64,000 nt of DNA from CAMDPA01 sp963825625 (GCA_963825625.1 CAWGUF010000003.1:186001-250000); one strand, 5' to 3'; counted from the first letter of the stretch, positions 52,439 to 61,196 are shown. The notes: generated by a model not told the origin, from the letters alone. Program-made: numbers and translations.

Positions 52439-53947
52439 CTAAAACGAGCCGCCGGTCGTGAAGTCGTCGTCGGAACCCCGGCTGTCCCAGCCGCCGCTGT
52501 CCGGCATCGAAGGGAAATCGTCCGGTGGGGACCAGCCGCCGCGGGTGCCGGGCTGGCGCCACTCTCCGCCACGCGCGCCGCGCCGGCCGCCGCCGGGCAT
52601 GGGAAAGGGAAACGGAAAATCCGGGGCACCGAAGTCCGGGCGGCCGCGATGTGGGCGGGTACCGAAGCCGGCGCGCAAGAGGTCCCAGAGGATGCCGCTG
52701 CGCACGACGCCTTCGAGAATTTGTGCGAGCACCGTTCCGATCTCGTTGTCGTTACGAAAGGTTGCATTCGGGTGGTCGTAGCCGGAGCGCCGGAACCGAT
52801 CGCGTACCTGCTCGACCTCGACGCGGCGCTGCGCCAACTCCTGGGCCGATGCTCTAAGGCGCGTGACCTCCTTGTCGAGGCTGCGCAACTGCTCTTCGAT
52901 CGTTTCTATGCGGCGAACCATGCTGTCGTCGCTGGGCGTGCCTGTGCGCTTTGCTTCACGGAACAGGGTTTCGATGTCGTCCTGGGCATCTGCGTATGCG
53001 ATGGTTTGCAATGCATCGGCATACGTCTTGTCGCCGGTGCCCTCGACCAGGGATGCGCGCTGCTGATCGAGCAGGCGCAGTAGCTCCCGCTTTTTGTTGA
53101 CCGTGTCGTATGCTGCTGCAAGGCGGTGCCGTGCCTCGGCCAGCACCCGCTCCTTCTCGATGGCGCCCTCCTCGACCATCGCCTTGCGCTCTATGGCGGC
53201 AACCTCCGCCTTTCGATCGTCGGCCTTCTTGCGCTGGGCCGCCGCATGCTCTTTCAGGCGCAGCGGAATCTCGATCAGCATTGCGTAGTTTGCGCGGGCC
53301 TCGGAGAAGCCGATGAAGTCGGCCATCCAGCGATCGACCATGCGGACAAGGTTGCCGGCGGAATAACGACTGGTGCCGAAGCCGCGGCTGAAGAGATACG
53401 TAAACAGACGATCGCCATCATAGGGTCTTTTCTTGGCGCCGAGCTCGGCCTCCGAGCTGGCTGACTTTTTCTCGGCTCCGGAGGCGATGGCATCTGCCGC
53501 CTCAAAGCTCTTCTGGGCTTCGATCCAGATTGTTGTCGGTCTGACTTTTTTTTCCGCAGCGACCCTGACCTCCTCGACGGCGGCGAGCGCGGCCTCGAGT
53601 TTCACGCCGGCAGCGTTGCGAGCGGCCTCGGCCTGCTCAAGCTCGGCGATAGCGGTCTGGCGCTGCTCGTTGACGTTGACGAGGCGCAGGCGGCGGTTCT
53701 CCAGAATGCGAACCGCATGCGTCTCGGCGGCATCCAGATTGCGCACCAGCCGGCCGGCCATGATCTCGTCCAGCTTGATGCGGGCCAGCTCGCGAAACGC
53801 GTCGCCACGTTGGCGCCGAAGACGCTCTGCATCGCTGGTCGCGGATGTCAGAGCCTGATCGAGCGCTGTTTCGTCGCGATGCAATTTGGCGACTGCGCCT
53901 TCGATCCGTTCAAGCGTTTGTCGGCCGCTCCACATGCTATTCGCCAC
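52439..53947 (-). CDS. Coiled-coil protein of the telA-DUF6384 operon
   Basis: A 502-residue protein, largely charged alpha-helix and coiled coil (LEQAEAARNAAGVKLEAALA, RIETIEEQLRSLDKEVTRLR). The C-terminal 90 residues are Gly/Arg/Pro-rich (FPFPMPGGGRRGARGG) and end in an Asp/Gly-rich tail (SRGSDDDFTTGGSF). There is no signal peptide or membrane segment. I do not recognise a domain. The start directly abuts the DUF6384 stop (0-bp gap), so it is co-translated with it. It could be a scaffold for the TelA system; that is inferred from the operon only. Confidence 0.75.
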   Translation of the reverse strand: MANSMWSGRQTLERIEGAVAKLHRDETALDQALTSATSDAERLRRQRGDAFRELARIKLDEIMAGRLVRNLDAAETHAVRILENRRLRLVNVNEQRQTAIAELEQAEAARNAAGVKLEAALAAVEEVRVAAEKKVRPTTIWIEAQKSFEAADAIASGAEKKSASSEAELGAKKRPYDGDRLFTYLFSRGFGTSRYSAGNLVRMVDRWMADFIGFSEARANYAMLIEIPLRLKEHAAAQRKKADDRKAEVAAIERKAMVEEGAIEKERVLAEARHRLAAAYDTVNKKRELLRLLDQQRASLVEGTGDKTYADALQTIAYADAQDDIETLFREAKRTGTPSDDSMVRRIETIEEQLRSLDKEVTRLRASAQELAQRRVEVEQVRDRFRRSGYDHPNATFRNDNEIGTVLAQILEGVVRSGILWDLLRAGFGTRPHRGRPDFGAPDFPFPFPMPGGGRRGARGGEWRQPGTRGGWSPPDDFPSMPDSGGWDSRGSDDDFTTGGSF

Positions 53948-54898
53948 CTACCACCTGGTGATCATGCCGCCGGCGAACGGCATTGCATAATCGATTGTCA
54001 GCTTGCCGCGCAATTTGGTGCCGAATCTGTTGTTCTGGACAATGCCGTCATTGCTCTTGTCGGCGGACACTGCGTCCCATGTCTCCTTTGGCACACGCAC
54101 GCCGAATGCGCTTGCCAAGCTCGTTCGTCCGTCCTCCTCGTTACGGATCGGCAGCTTTAGAATCCTGCCATCAGGCGAAACCGCTTCCACTATAAGGTAG
54201 TAGTTGCGCGCGTTGGAGCCGGTGCTGCGCGGGGGCCTGCGCCAAATGCCTGTCTTCTCGCCTGGTCGCGACACGATGGTGAGGGTGTATTCCGAAAGCA
54301 GCTCCGTCCGCAGGTCTTCGAGCTGCTTGCGGGTTTTCTCGAGGGCTGCGCGGTCCTTGTCCCGGGCTGCGCGGTTGGCGTCGGCGAGGATCCGGTCGGC
54401 TTCGGTTTTCGCTTTCGGCTCGGTGGCCGCAGCTACGATATCGGCGTGTGCCCGGCGCACTGCGTTGGGCAACGTCTCGGTCAGCTCGACACGGATGCGG
54501 TTCTCCGCGATCTCGGCGGGGCGATCGACGATGAGGTAGCGCACGCCGCAAGTGGTGAGCAACGCGGCAAGCGCAACCGCCGCAAAGCCACCCATGCGCC
54601 GGCGCATCGTCCACCACTGAAACAGCGTCCGCTTCCAGGACGGCGGCGGCGGGGTCCAGGTGAACCGGCTATCCTTCAGCGCCTTGACGCCTTCCTCCAG
54701 CACGCGATCGGGCACCTCGATGCCTTGCTGGCGATATATCTCGCGCAGCCGCTCGATGAGCTCGGCCTCGCGTCCGGCGTCGTTGAGCTCGGCGCGCACG
54801 AGGTCGTCGCGATGGCGGATCGTATCGACCACATCCATCGCGATCATCACGTCGTCGAGTGTGTGCGGCGGGGGCTCGCTGGCGAGGGGCTCAGGCAT
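53948..54898 (-). CDS. DUF6384 family membrane protein
   Basis: A 316-residue protein. The N-terminus reads TLDDVMIAMDVVDTIRHRDD and LIERLREIYRQQGIEVPDRV, typical of DUF6384. One transmembrane helix (GFAAVALAALLTTCGVRYLI) follows at about 105-125, then a helical extracytoplasmic region (DKDRAALEKTRKQLEDLRTE) and a beta-rich C-terminal domain. It lies 78 bp downstream of telA and abuts the coiled-coil gene. TelA-DUF6384 co-occurrence is known from other alphaproteobacteria, but the function is not. It may link the cytoplasmic TelA to the envelope. Confidence 0.85.
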   Translation of the reverse strand: MPEPLASEPPPHTLDDVMIAMDVVDTIRHRDDLVRAELNDAGREAELIERLREIYRQQGIEVPDRVLEEGVKALKDSRFTWTPPPPSWKRTLFQWWTMRRRMGGFAAVALAALLTTCGVRYLIVDRPAEIAENRIRVELTETLPNAVRRAHADIVAAATEPKAKTEADRILADANRAARDKDRAALEKTRKQLEDLRTELLSEYTLTIVSRPGEKTGIWRRPPRSTGSNARNYYLIVEAVSPDGRILKLPIRNEEDGRTSLASAFGVRVPKETWDAVSADKSNDGIVQNNRFGTKLRGKLTIDYAMPFAGGMITRW

Positions 54899-54976
54899 GA
54901 GGAGAAGGTAGGACTGCAGATTGGTCGTTTCCAGTTCGGGGCAACCGCATCGAGTTGGTCCATGCTTTCTGTGTCA

Positions 54977-56158
54977 TCAACCAGGTCCCGGCAGCGCATC
55001 GGCCGCCGCGGCGAGGCGGGCGATGCGACGCTTGCCGTCCTCGACGGCCTCGCGGATCTCGGCCGAGTTCTGGGTGGCGAGCTTCCTCATCTCGGCGATG
55101 ATCTCGATCGAGCGCTCCTGGAAATTGACCACGCTTTCGACCAGGAGCTTGACGGCATCGGCGCGGATGGTGGGGCCGTAGCCGGTACGCACGGCCGCCT
55201 CTGTCACCTTGTCGCCGATCTTGGCAAGGTCCTCGATGCTCTTGGACATGCCTTCCTTCATGGCCTCGAGCGTCTTGGTCAATTCGTGCAGGCCGAACAT
55301 GCCGGTGAACGAGGCCTTCAGCGCCGCAAGCACGCTGTCGTTGGTCGAGAAGAACGACACGGCCTGGCTATAGACGCGCTCCTTGGCGGATGTCGTCTGC
55401 ATCAGGCGGGCCATGATGACCTCTGAGGTGTTGTAGGAGATGGTCAGGTTGTCGGAGAGGTCCTTGGCGATCTGGTAGCGCTTCTCCTCTTCCTGCGTGC
55501 TTGCGCAGCACTTCGTCGCGCGCAAGCTCGAGCTTGGCGCGATCGGCAGGCTCAGTGCCGGAGAAAGTGCCGACCTTTTCGGAGGCCTCGCCGAGCTCCT
55601 TCTTGGCTGCTTCCAGCTTGACTTCGGCCTTCTTGAGAACCTCGAGCGCCATCACCTCGGCATGCTTCAGTGCGCCGCGGTAAGTCGCGGTAGGCGTCGA
55701 GGATCTTGGCCTCGCGCTCGATCTGGTTCTTGGTTTCCTTGGTGACGTCCAGGTAGACTGCACGTATCTTATCGAAGCGGTCGGCAATGTCGCCGCGCAC
55801 AATCTTCATCCAGATGTTCGTGCCGCGCTCCAGCATGTCGATCTTGCCGTCCGTCACCTGATCGACAAGGCGGCGGGCATCGTCGCGGATCGAGTTGAAG
55901 CCTTCCGTTATGGTCTGGTAACGCTGGCCGATCTCCATTTTCGCGGTCTGCTCGCGAACCACCTCGTTGAATACCTCCGCCTGGCCGAGCGTGCGGGCGA
56001 TGACGGTGATCCGGTCCTTGTCGAGGTCCGAGATCTTCTCGAGCAACACGTTGATTGGCGCAGGCTCGATCTTGTCCGGCATCAGCCCGATGTCGCGCAA
56101 GCCGCCGGGCTGCCTTGTCGAGGTACTGCATAGGGGTCTTGGCAACGGCACCAGCCAT
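54977..56158 (-). pseudogene. telA: TelA-family toxic anion (tellurite) resistance protein, three frameshifts
   Basis: ATG 56158 behind GGAGG starts MAGAVAKTPMQYLDKAA. The frame is lost at about 56105. The next frame supplies LMPDKIEPAPINVLLEKISD and LGQAEVFNEVVREQTAKMEI down to about 55685. A third frame gives YRGALKHAEVMALEVLKKAE and SGTEPADRAKLELARDEVLR down to about 55505. A fourth segment, EKRYQIAKDLSDNLTISYNT, runs to the stop at 54977 and contains LKASFTGMFGLHELTKTLEA, a conserved TelA region. Every part of a TelA of about 390 residues is therefore present. Three one-base indels in one gene, beside two intact partners, suggest consensus errors more than decay. Confidence 0.85.
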
Positions 56159-56346
56159 TTCGGCCTCCAACTGTCGATGAGGTACACCCAATGGCGCGAT
56201 CTGCCCGGGGCAGGGCGCCTGAGGCAATACACCATACATCCGCATGCGCTCCATTGGCACGCGGAAACTGAGCTCTTGGGGGGCCCCGCATAGGCGCGGG
56301 GCCAGCGGCGCAGACTGCGCCGCAAAGTTGACGCAAAGATGATGGC

Positions 56347-57588
56347 TCAAGCGGTGAGATTGCCGAATTTCTGCAGATTGGCCTTCTGGCCCGGATTGCG
56401 GGGGGGCAGGCCGAACAGGCGGGCGGCGGTGCCGCCCAGGATGTTGTGCTTCGCCTTCTCGCTGATGAACGGCAGGTCCCAGATGACGCTGGGCAGGTCG
56501 AAGTCCCAGTGGGGGTAGTCGGACGAGTAGACCAGCTGGGTTTCCGCGTTGATCATGCGGAAGGTGCACTCCAGCGTGGCCATATCCTGGATCTCCATGG
56601 GCTGGGTCGCGTAATACATGTCGCGCATGTAATCCGATGGCTTCTTCTTGAGCAGCGGATATTCGGACGGACGCAGCATGTGCTCATGGTCGAGCCGCTG
56701 CATCAGGAACGGTAGCCAAGCGAGCCCTGATTCGATCCAGATGACCGGCAGCTTGGGGAAGCGCTCGCAAAGGGCATTCGTCACCCAATTCGTCATATGC
56801 AGAATGTTGAACATCGTGAAGCCGAGGGCATGCACGGAGGCGAACCGGTTGAGGCTCTTGAAGAACGGCTCGCCAACGTTGATGCCGGAGTGGAACGACA
56901 ACGACAGGCCGCGTTCCTCGATCGCCCGGTAGACCTTCATATAATGATTGTGATGAACCGGCAGCGTGCGCACGGCGGTGACGAGGAAGCCGGCGACATG
57001 CCTGCGGCCGCCGAACACCTCGACCTGGCGCAGGGTCGCATCGGGGTCGGAGAAGGGCAGCGCCAGCATCGAGTAGAACCGCCCACCGGATTCGGGCAAT
57101 ACCACTTCCGTGAGCCAGCGGTTATAGGCCCAGCACAGCTGGACCTCCATCTCGACGTCGGGGTGCAGGCCGACCGCCAGCATCGGGGTGGGATAAAGGC
57201 AGGCATAATCGACGCTCATGGCGTCCATCCAGCGATGCCCGAGTTCGACATCACGTTTGGCACCGGTGCCAGCCGTTTTCTCGGAAGACCGCAACGGGTA
57301 GCGGGTGACCCGGCCGCCCATGTCCTGGTGGCCGACCTGTGTCACCGGGATGACGCTGCCCCGGCCCTTGGTGAGGCCGCCGGTCACGAGTTGCCTGACT
57401 ACGTCGTTCTCGATGAACGGCAGGAACTCCGCCTGTGATTCCGTCTCGTAGTGGTGGGCATCGACGTCGACGATGAGCATGTCGTCGAAGTTGCGTTGCT
57501 TTGCCTGCTCGCTGGCATGGGCGAGCAACTTCGTCGTGTTCAGCTCGTCGACAGTGATTCGGCGGTCGCGATCGGCAATCAGTTCCAT
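56347..57588 (-). CDS. Amidohydrolase family 2 protein (ACMSD-like)
   Basis: A 413-residue protein starting at ATG 57588. The metal-binding N-terminal motif is VDVDAHHYETESQAEFLPF; later elements are LSLSFHSGINVGEPFFKSLN, PVIWIESGLAWLPFLMQRLD and the barrel-closing VYSSDYPHWDFDLPSVIWDL. The family includes decarboxylases and hydrolases of aromatic and lactone acids (ACMSD, gamma-resorcylate decarboxylase). It is cytoplasmic. It has no obvious operon partner, lying between telA and dapD on the minus strand. The exact reaction is not determined. Confidence 0.87.
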   Translation of the reverse strand: MELIADRDRRITVDELNTTKLLAHASEQAKQRNFDDMLIVDVDAHHYETESQAEFLPFIENDVVRQLVTGGLTKGRGSVIPVTQVGHQDMGGRVTRYPLRSSEKTAGTGAKRDVELGHRWMDAMSVDYACLYPTPMLAVGLHPDVEMEVQLCWAYNRWLTEVVLPESGGRFYSMLALPFSDPDATLRQVEVFGGRRHVAGFLVTAVRTLPVHHNHYMKVYRAIEERGLSLSFHSGINVGEPFFKSLNRFASVHALGFTMFNILHMTNWVTNALCERFPKLPVIWIESGLAWLPFLMQRLDHEHMLRPSEYPLLKKKPSDYMRDMYYATQPMEIQDMATLECTFRMINAETQLVYSSDYPHWDFDLPSVIWDLPFISEKAKHNILGGTAARLFGLPPRNPGQKANLQKFGNLTA

Positions 57589-57710
57589 CGGGGCGCTCCT
57601 CGTGCAAACGAAACGGCATTTCGCGTGGTTCGTTGACAGGAGCTAAGCAGAGTTGCACGGCGCTGCCAATGGCATCGTCGGGCACATGCCAGGGGATGCG
57701 CGGCGTCCGG

Positions 57711-58544
57711 TTATTCCCGCAGCAGATCGTTGATGCCGGTCTTGGCGCGGGTCTGGGCGTCGACCGTCTTGACGATCACGGCGCAGTAGAGGGCGGGGCC
57801 GCCGGAGGCGCCGGGCGCGGCACCCGGCACGACGACAGAGTATGGCGGCACGCGGCCGATGTGCACCTTGCCGCTTGCGCGGTCGATGATGCGGGTGGAG
57901 GCGCCCAGGAACACACCCATCGACAGCACGCTCCCCTCGCCGACGATCACGCCCTCCGCCACCTCGGAACGGGCGCCGATGAAGCAGTTGTCCTCGATGA
58001 TGACGGGGTTGGCCTGCAGCGGCTCCAATACGCCGCCGATGCCGGCGCCGCCCGAGATATGGCAGTTCCTGCCGATCTGAGCGCAACTGCCGACGGTGGC
58101 CCAGGTATCGACCATGGTGCCCTCGTCGACGTAAGCGCCGATGTTAACGAACGACGGCATCAGCACGACGTTCTTGCCGATGAACGAGCCACGGCGCACG
58201 ATCGAGCCCGGCACGGCCCGGAAGCCTGCAGCGCGGAACTCCTTGTCGCCCCAGTCAGCAAACTTCAGCGGGACCTTGTCCCAGCCGATCGTGTGACCGG
58301 TGTCGCGCGCGACGACGTGGTTCCAATTGTCGTTGAGGCGGAACGACAGGAGCACCGCCTTCTTCAGCCACTCGTTGACGATCCATTCGCCGCCCTTCTT
58401 CTCGGCGACGCGGGCCTCGCCCTTATCGAGCAGCGACAGCGAGGTATCGACTGCCGTGCGATAGTCGCCCTTGGTGGACGAGCCGATCTGATCGCGCGCC
58501 TCCCAGGCAGCTTCGACGGTTTGCTTGAGATCGGCGATGGCCAT
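57711..58544 (-). CDS. dapD: 2,3,4,5-tetrahydropyridine-2,6-dicarboxylate N-succinyltransferase
   Basis: A 277-residue enzyme of the lysine/diaminopimelate pathway: it succinylates tetrahydrodipicolinate using succinyl-CoA. Left-handed beta-helix hexapeptide repeats are visible, with GSIVRRGSFIGKNVVLMPSF, VNIGAYVDEGTMVDTWATVG and ISGGAGIGGVLEPLQANPVI. The N-terminus (ADLKQTVEAAWEARDQIGSS) and the region VPLKFADWGDKEFRAAGFRA are characteristic of DapD. ATG 58544 is chosen over longer frames because homologs start there. It supplies mDAP for peptidoglycan and is essential in most relatives. It is divergent from the RidA gene. Confidence 0.96.
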   Translation of the reverse strand: MAIADLKQTVEAAWEARDQIGSSTKGDYRTAVDTSLSLLDKGEARVAEKKGGEWIVNEWLKKAVLLSFRLNDNWNHVVARDTGHTIGWDKVPLKFADWGDKEFRAAGFRAVPGSIVRRGSFIGKNVVLMPSFVNIGAYVDEGTMVDTWATVGSCAQIGRNCHISGGAGIGGVLEPLQANPVIIEDNCFIGARSEVAEGVIVGEGSVLSMGVFLGASTRIIDRASGKVHIGRVPPYSVVVPGAAPGASGGPALYCAVIVKTVDAQTRAKTGINDLLRE

Positions 58545-58713
58545 GGTGGGCGTCTCCGGCGGTTGCTTGACTGTTGGCCAAGCGTTTTTACGGTTGGCCG
58601 CCACGGAGTCAATGACTGGCGTCAAGGTGTGGGGATGCGGTTGCCGGTTGCCGTTGTCGCCCGGACCGTCCAGGATGGCCTTCGGGATGTCACAGTGCAC
58701 TGGAGGAAGCGTC

Positions 58714-59175
58714 ATGAGTGCAGAGCAGCGCGTGAAGGAACTCGGTCTGGAATTGCCGCCGGTGCCGAAGCCATCGGGGAACTACGTGGGCGGGGTGCGG
58801 ACCGGCAACCTGTTGTTCATGTCAGGGTGCGGGCCCAGGCGTCCGGACGGCACCAACATCACAGGCAAGCTCGGCGGCAGCATGTCGGTGGAGGACGGCT
58901 ACAAGGCAGCGCGGGTCGTCGGCCTCAATATGCTGGCCAACATCAGGGGGCAGCTCGGCTCACTCGACAAGGTGAAGCGCGTGGTCAAGGTGCTCGGCAT
59001 GGTCAACGCGATGCCGGACTTTAATGAGACGCCGAAGGTGATGAACGGATTCTCGGATCTGTTCGTGGAGGTGTTCGGCGAGGCGGGGCGGGGTGCACGC
59101 TCGGCTGTGGGCCATGTGACGCTGCCCGGCCAGATCGCCGTCGAGGTCGAGATGGTGCTGGAGATCGAGGACTGA
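58714..59175 (+). CDS. RidA family protein (YjgF/YER057c/UK114-like)
   Basis: A 153-residue protein starting ATG 58714 behind GGAGGAAG. It begins RVKELGLELPPVPKPSGNYV and has LFMSGCGPRRPDG, LNMLANIRGQLGSLDKVKRV and VMNGFSDLFVEVFGEAGRGA. The end SAVGHVTLPGQIAVEVEMVL keeps the family's conserved Gly/Leu pattern, but the arginine of the canonical RidA deaminase site is replaced here: the usual R-x-A-x-G reads RSAVG. It is the longer RidA-like subfamily (about 153 residues), whose activity is less clear than that of RidA itself. It is convergent with the LuxR-type regulator, 20 bp apart. Confidence 0.9.
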   Translation: MSAEQRVKELGLELPPVPKPSGNYVGGVRTGNLLFMSGCGPRRPDGTNITGKLGGSMSVEDGYKAARVVGLNMLANIRGQLGSLDKVKRVVKVLGMVNAMPDFNETPKVMNGFSDLFVEVFGEAGRGARSAVGHVTLPGQIAVEVEMVLEIED

Positions 59176-59195
59176 GGGGGCTGCGGCGATCGCAG

Positions 59196-60302
59196 TCAGG
59201 TGTAGCGGCCAACGAGGAACATGAGCTGGCCCTGCGACTCACAGCCGGTCTTGTCGAATATGCGCGAGAGGTGCACTTTCGCAGTGTTGCGCGACAGGCC
59301 AGCTGCCCGTGCCGCGTCGGTCGCAGTTGCCGCGTCGACCAGATGCTCCAGGAAACGCTGCTCGGCTGAGGTCAGTCCGAACCGTGCCGCAAATCCGGTG
59401 AGGTCCGAGGGGCTGGCCAGATTGACGACCACCACGGTCAAGGCCTTGCTGCCAGGTGGGGCGTGCGCGATCATCCCCGCGGGAATGGGCAGAACGCTCA
59501 GCTTCAGCGCGGTGGCGCTGTCGCAGTCGATGACGAAGGGCGGGGTCTCACCATCGGCTGCCGCAATATACCGGTGCAGGCTCTCGGTGTCGCACCGGGG
59601 CTGCTTCGATGTACTGATGAGGGTGCGGCCTCGTAGCGCCAGCCCCCTCGCGCGATCGAGCAGGAGCGTTGCGGCGATCTCCGCATCGACCAAGCGGCAC
59701 GCGGCGTCGACGACCATCGTCAGCGTCGTCGCCTTGCCGTGCCTGACCTTATGCTCGCGAATGGCCGACATGCCGGCTGCGGCACACAATTGATCGCGCA
59801 ACCGCAGGGCAGCGGCAACATGCGGCGCCAGCTTTGCGAGCAGTGCTTCATCCTCGCCGGTGTAGTCATCGGCTGATTTGGTACGGAACAGCGAGAAGAA
59901 CGAGATGCTGTCCGGTGACCGGTTGATGGTGATGAGCATTCCCTTGTCGAACTTCTGTGGGCGGAAAAACCAGCGGAAGCTAGGGTCGCGATCGAGCTTG
60001 TCCTTGCTCGCAATCGATTCGAGACGCACGGGCTTACCGATGCTCGCCTGCATAATGGCGGCCATTCCGGCATTTGTTTCCGGCGTATTGAAGTGCTCGA
60101 GCGCCTGCCTCCGGACGTCGAGATCGATATCGACCGATGCGATGATCGGACGAATGCCATTGGCCATCATATTGTGATCGAAGCCCAACGACGAGGACAG
60201 GACATTGCGGCCGATATGGGTGACGGTACGGGACCAGCCCGCGTCGTCGAATGCATTCTCGTAAATGCGAAGAATGAGGTCGTCGAGGACGTCACTATTC
60301 AT
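59196..60302 (-). CDS. LuxR-type helix-turn-helix transcriptional regulator
   Basis: A 368-residue regulator. The C-terminal 65 residues form a LuxR/GerE HTH: FGLTSAEQRFLEHLVDAATA, then ATDAARAAGLSRNTAKVHLS and RIFDKTGCESQGQLMFLVGR. The N-terminal 290 residues hold a mixed alpha/beta sensory region (SIASKDKLDRDPSFRWFFRP, LAPHVAAALRLRDQLCAAAG) resembling PAS/GAF-like folds of orphan LuxR proteins without an autoinducer-binding signature. Target genes are unknown. Its start lies 131 bp from the first hairpin of the palindrome array, so the array lies within or next to its promoter region. Confidence 0.88.
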   Translation of the reverse strand: MNSDVLDDLILRIYENAFDDAGWSRTVTHIGRNVLSSSLGFDHNMMANGIRPIIASVDIDLDVRRQALEHFNTPETNAGMAAIMQASIGKPVRLESIASKDKLDRDPSFRWFFRPQKFDKGMLITINRSPDSISFFSLFRTKSADDYTGEDEALLAKLAPHVAAALRLRDQLCAAAGMSAIREHKVRHGKATTLTMVVDAACRLVDAEIAATLLLDRARGLALRGRTLISTSKQPRCDTESLHRYIAAADGETPPFVIDCDSATALKLSVLPIPAGMIAHAPPGSKALTVVVVNLASPSDLTGFAARFGLTSAEQRFLEHLVDAATATDAARAAGLSRNTAKVHLSRIFDKTGCESQGQLMFLVGRYT

Positions 60303-60433
60303 ATCGTGCTCCGCAACAAAAATTCATCGAAGCAAGCTGCACCGACCACGCCGCGGCCGGATCCGGCGAAAATCACTGACCCGGGTCCGCCCCAGCGGCC
60401 CACTCCCGCGCGAACTTCCGAAAGCAAAGGGTA

Positions 60434-60510
60434 CTAGTGTTCCGGTTCTGACATTTGCTTCCCTGTGCCGCCGGGTTTCGAGCAAATGTCAGAACCATGA
60501 GGAACACTAG
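60434..60510. repeat. Hairpin type A, copy 1
   Basis: Outer stem CTAGTGTTCC/GGAACACTAG. Inner stem GGTTCTGACATTTGCT/AGCAAATGTCAGAACC. The loop is 21 nt, and ATGA is bulged on the right arm. All 26 stem positions pair. It is almost identical in its arms to the copy in the VOC gene (28465-28541), while the loops differ. Confidence 0.9.
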
Positions 60511-60522
60511 CAAGTCCATGAG

Positions 60523-60598
60523 TTAGTGTAGCTTTTGCACCTGACGTTTGGTCTGGATCGAGCGCGAGTGGGACCAAACGTCAGGTGCGCTACACTAG
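60523..60598. repeat. Hairpin type B, copy 1
   Basis: Outer stem TTAGTGTAGC/GCTACACTAG (first base mismatched). TTTT is bulged on the left arm. Inner stem GCACCTGACGTTTGGT/ACCAAACGTCAGGTGC is perfect, with a 20-nt loop. Its bulge faces the A hairpin across a 12-bp gap. Confidence 0.9.
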
Positions 60599-60611
60599 CA
60601 AGCATATATTT

Positions 60612-60690
60612 CTAGTACCGCTTTTCGATCAGAAGTCCCTGGATCGACATTGCCGCGGGTGGGGCAGGGACTTCTGATCGGCGGTACTTG
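60612..60690. repeat. Hairpin type C (same plan, different stem)
   Basis: Outer stem CTAGTACCGC/GCGGTACTTG, TTTT bulge on the left arm, and inner stem CGATCAGAAGTCCCTG/CAGGGACTTCTGATCG. The 10 + 4 + 16 plan is the same as in A and B although the sequence is unrelated. Only one base pair of the outer stem is broken, near its end. Confidence 0.85.
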
Positions 60691-60871
60691 GCCGTCGCGC
60701 CTTAATCGACATCAACCTTGCCGCACCCATCGGTCAATTAAGGCGCAACGCCTCACTAGTGTAGCTTCTGCACCTGACGTTTGGTACCCGCATGCGGCTG
60801 GTCTCCGGACGAAATGTCAGGTGCGCTGCGCTCAGCGATGCGACAGAAAACCCGGAAGGATGGCACAGAGC

Positions 60872-61040
60872 CTAGTGCTCCGGTTCTGACATTTGATGCC
60901 CGGTTCCGCACCATTGAGAGCAAATGTCAGAACCATAAGGAGCACTAGCAAGATTATGTTTCTAGTGTAGCTTTTGCACCTGACGTTTGGTCTCGAGGCG
61001 AGCGCCAAGCGGGTACCAAACGTCAGGTGCGCTACACTAG
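60872..61040. mobile_element. A-B composite hairpin element, array copy 2
   Basis: Hairpin A (60872-60948), the 13-bp spacer CAAGATTATGTTT and hairpin B (60962-61040) total 169 bp, exactly the length of the composite inserted in the VOC gene at 28465-28633. Both ends are CTAG. The A stem has a two-sided change against copy 1: GTGTTCC has become GTGCTCC and the other arm GGAACAC has become GGAGCAC, so pairing is kept. Confidence 0.82.
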
Positions 61041-61150
61041 CAAGGTGAGGCGGCGCGGAGTGACCAGCAACAAGGTCGCGATCCCACGGCTGAACGTGCG
61101 CGACAAGGCAATTACCCCTGCCGCCGCCCCCGGGCTAGATCATCGATTTT

Positions 61151-61196
61151 TTGGCGCACCGGGCAGGATGAAACTGCGAACTCTTATGTGGTTGAA
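61151..61196 (+). repeat. 46-bp direct repeat, copy 1 (left of the deaminase/Imm1 module)
   Basis: TTGGCGCACCGG-CAGGATGA and the following 25 bases recur at 62943-62988 in the same orientation with three mismatches over 46 bp. The two copies bracket the deaminase toxin and its immunity gene, ending 6 bp before the end of the immunity gene on this side. Confidence 0.85.

Larger units (their letters stand above)
60434..61040. repeat. Array of long bulged palindromes (types A, B, C, D) with CTAG ends
   Basis: Seven hairpins in order: A 60434-60510, B 60523-60598, C 60612-60690, a degenerate D at about 60688-60759, B 60756-60835 (right arm degenerate), A 60872-60948 and B 60962-61040. A, B and C share one architecture: 10-bp outer stem, 4-nt one-sided bulge, 16-bp inner stem and a 20-23-nt loop (longer in C). 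A-to-B and B-to-C gaps are 12-13 bp and start CAAG (CAAGTCCATGAG, CAAGCATATATTT, CAAGATTATGTTT). No coding frame is present. The whole stretch from 60303 to 61202 holds no gene apart from the start of the next module. Confidence 0.88.

Noticed and set aside
60434..61040. A CRISPR array
   Set aside because: The repeated units are long palindromes of 76-80 bp with 12-13-bp gaps, units differ in sequence type, and no cas gene is present. Spacers are too short.
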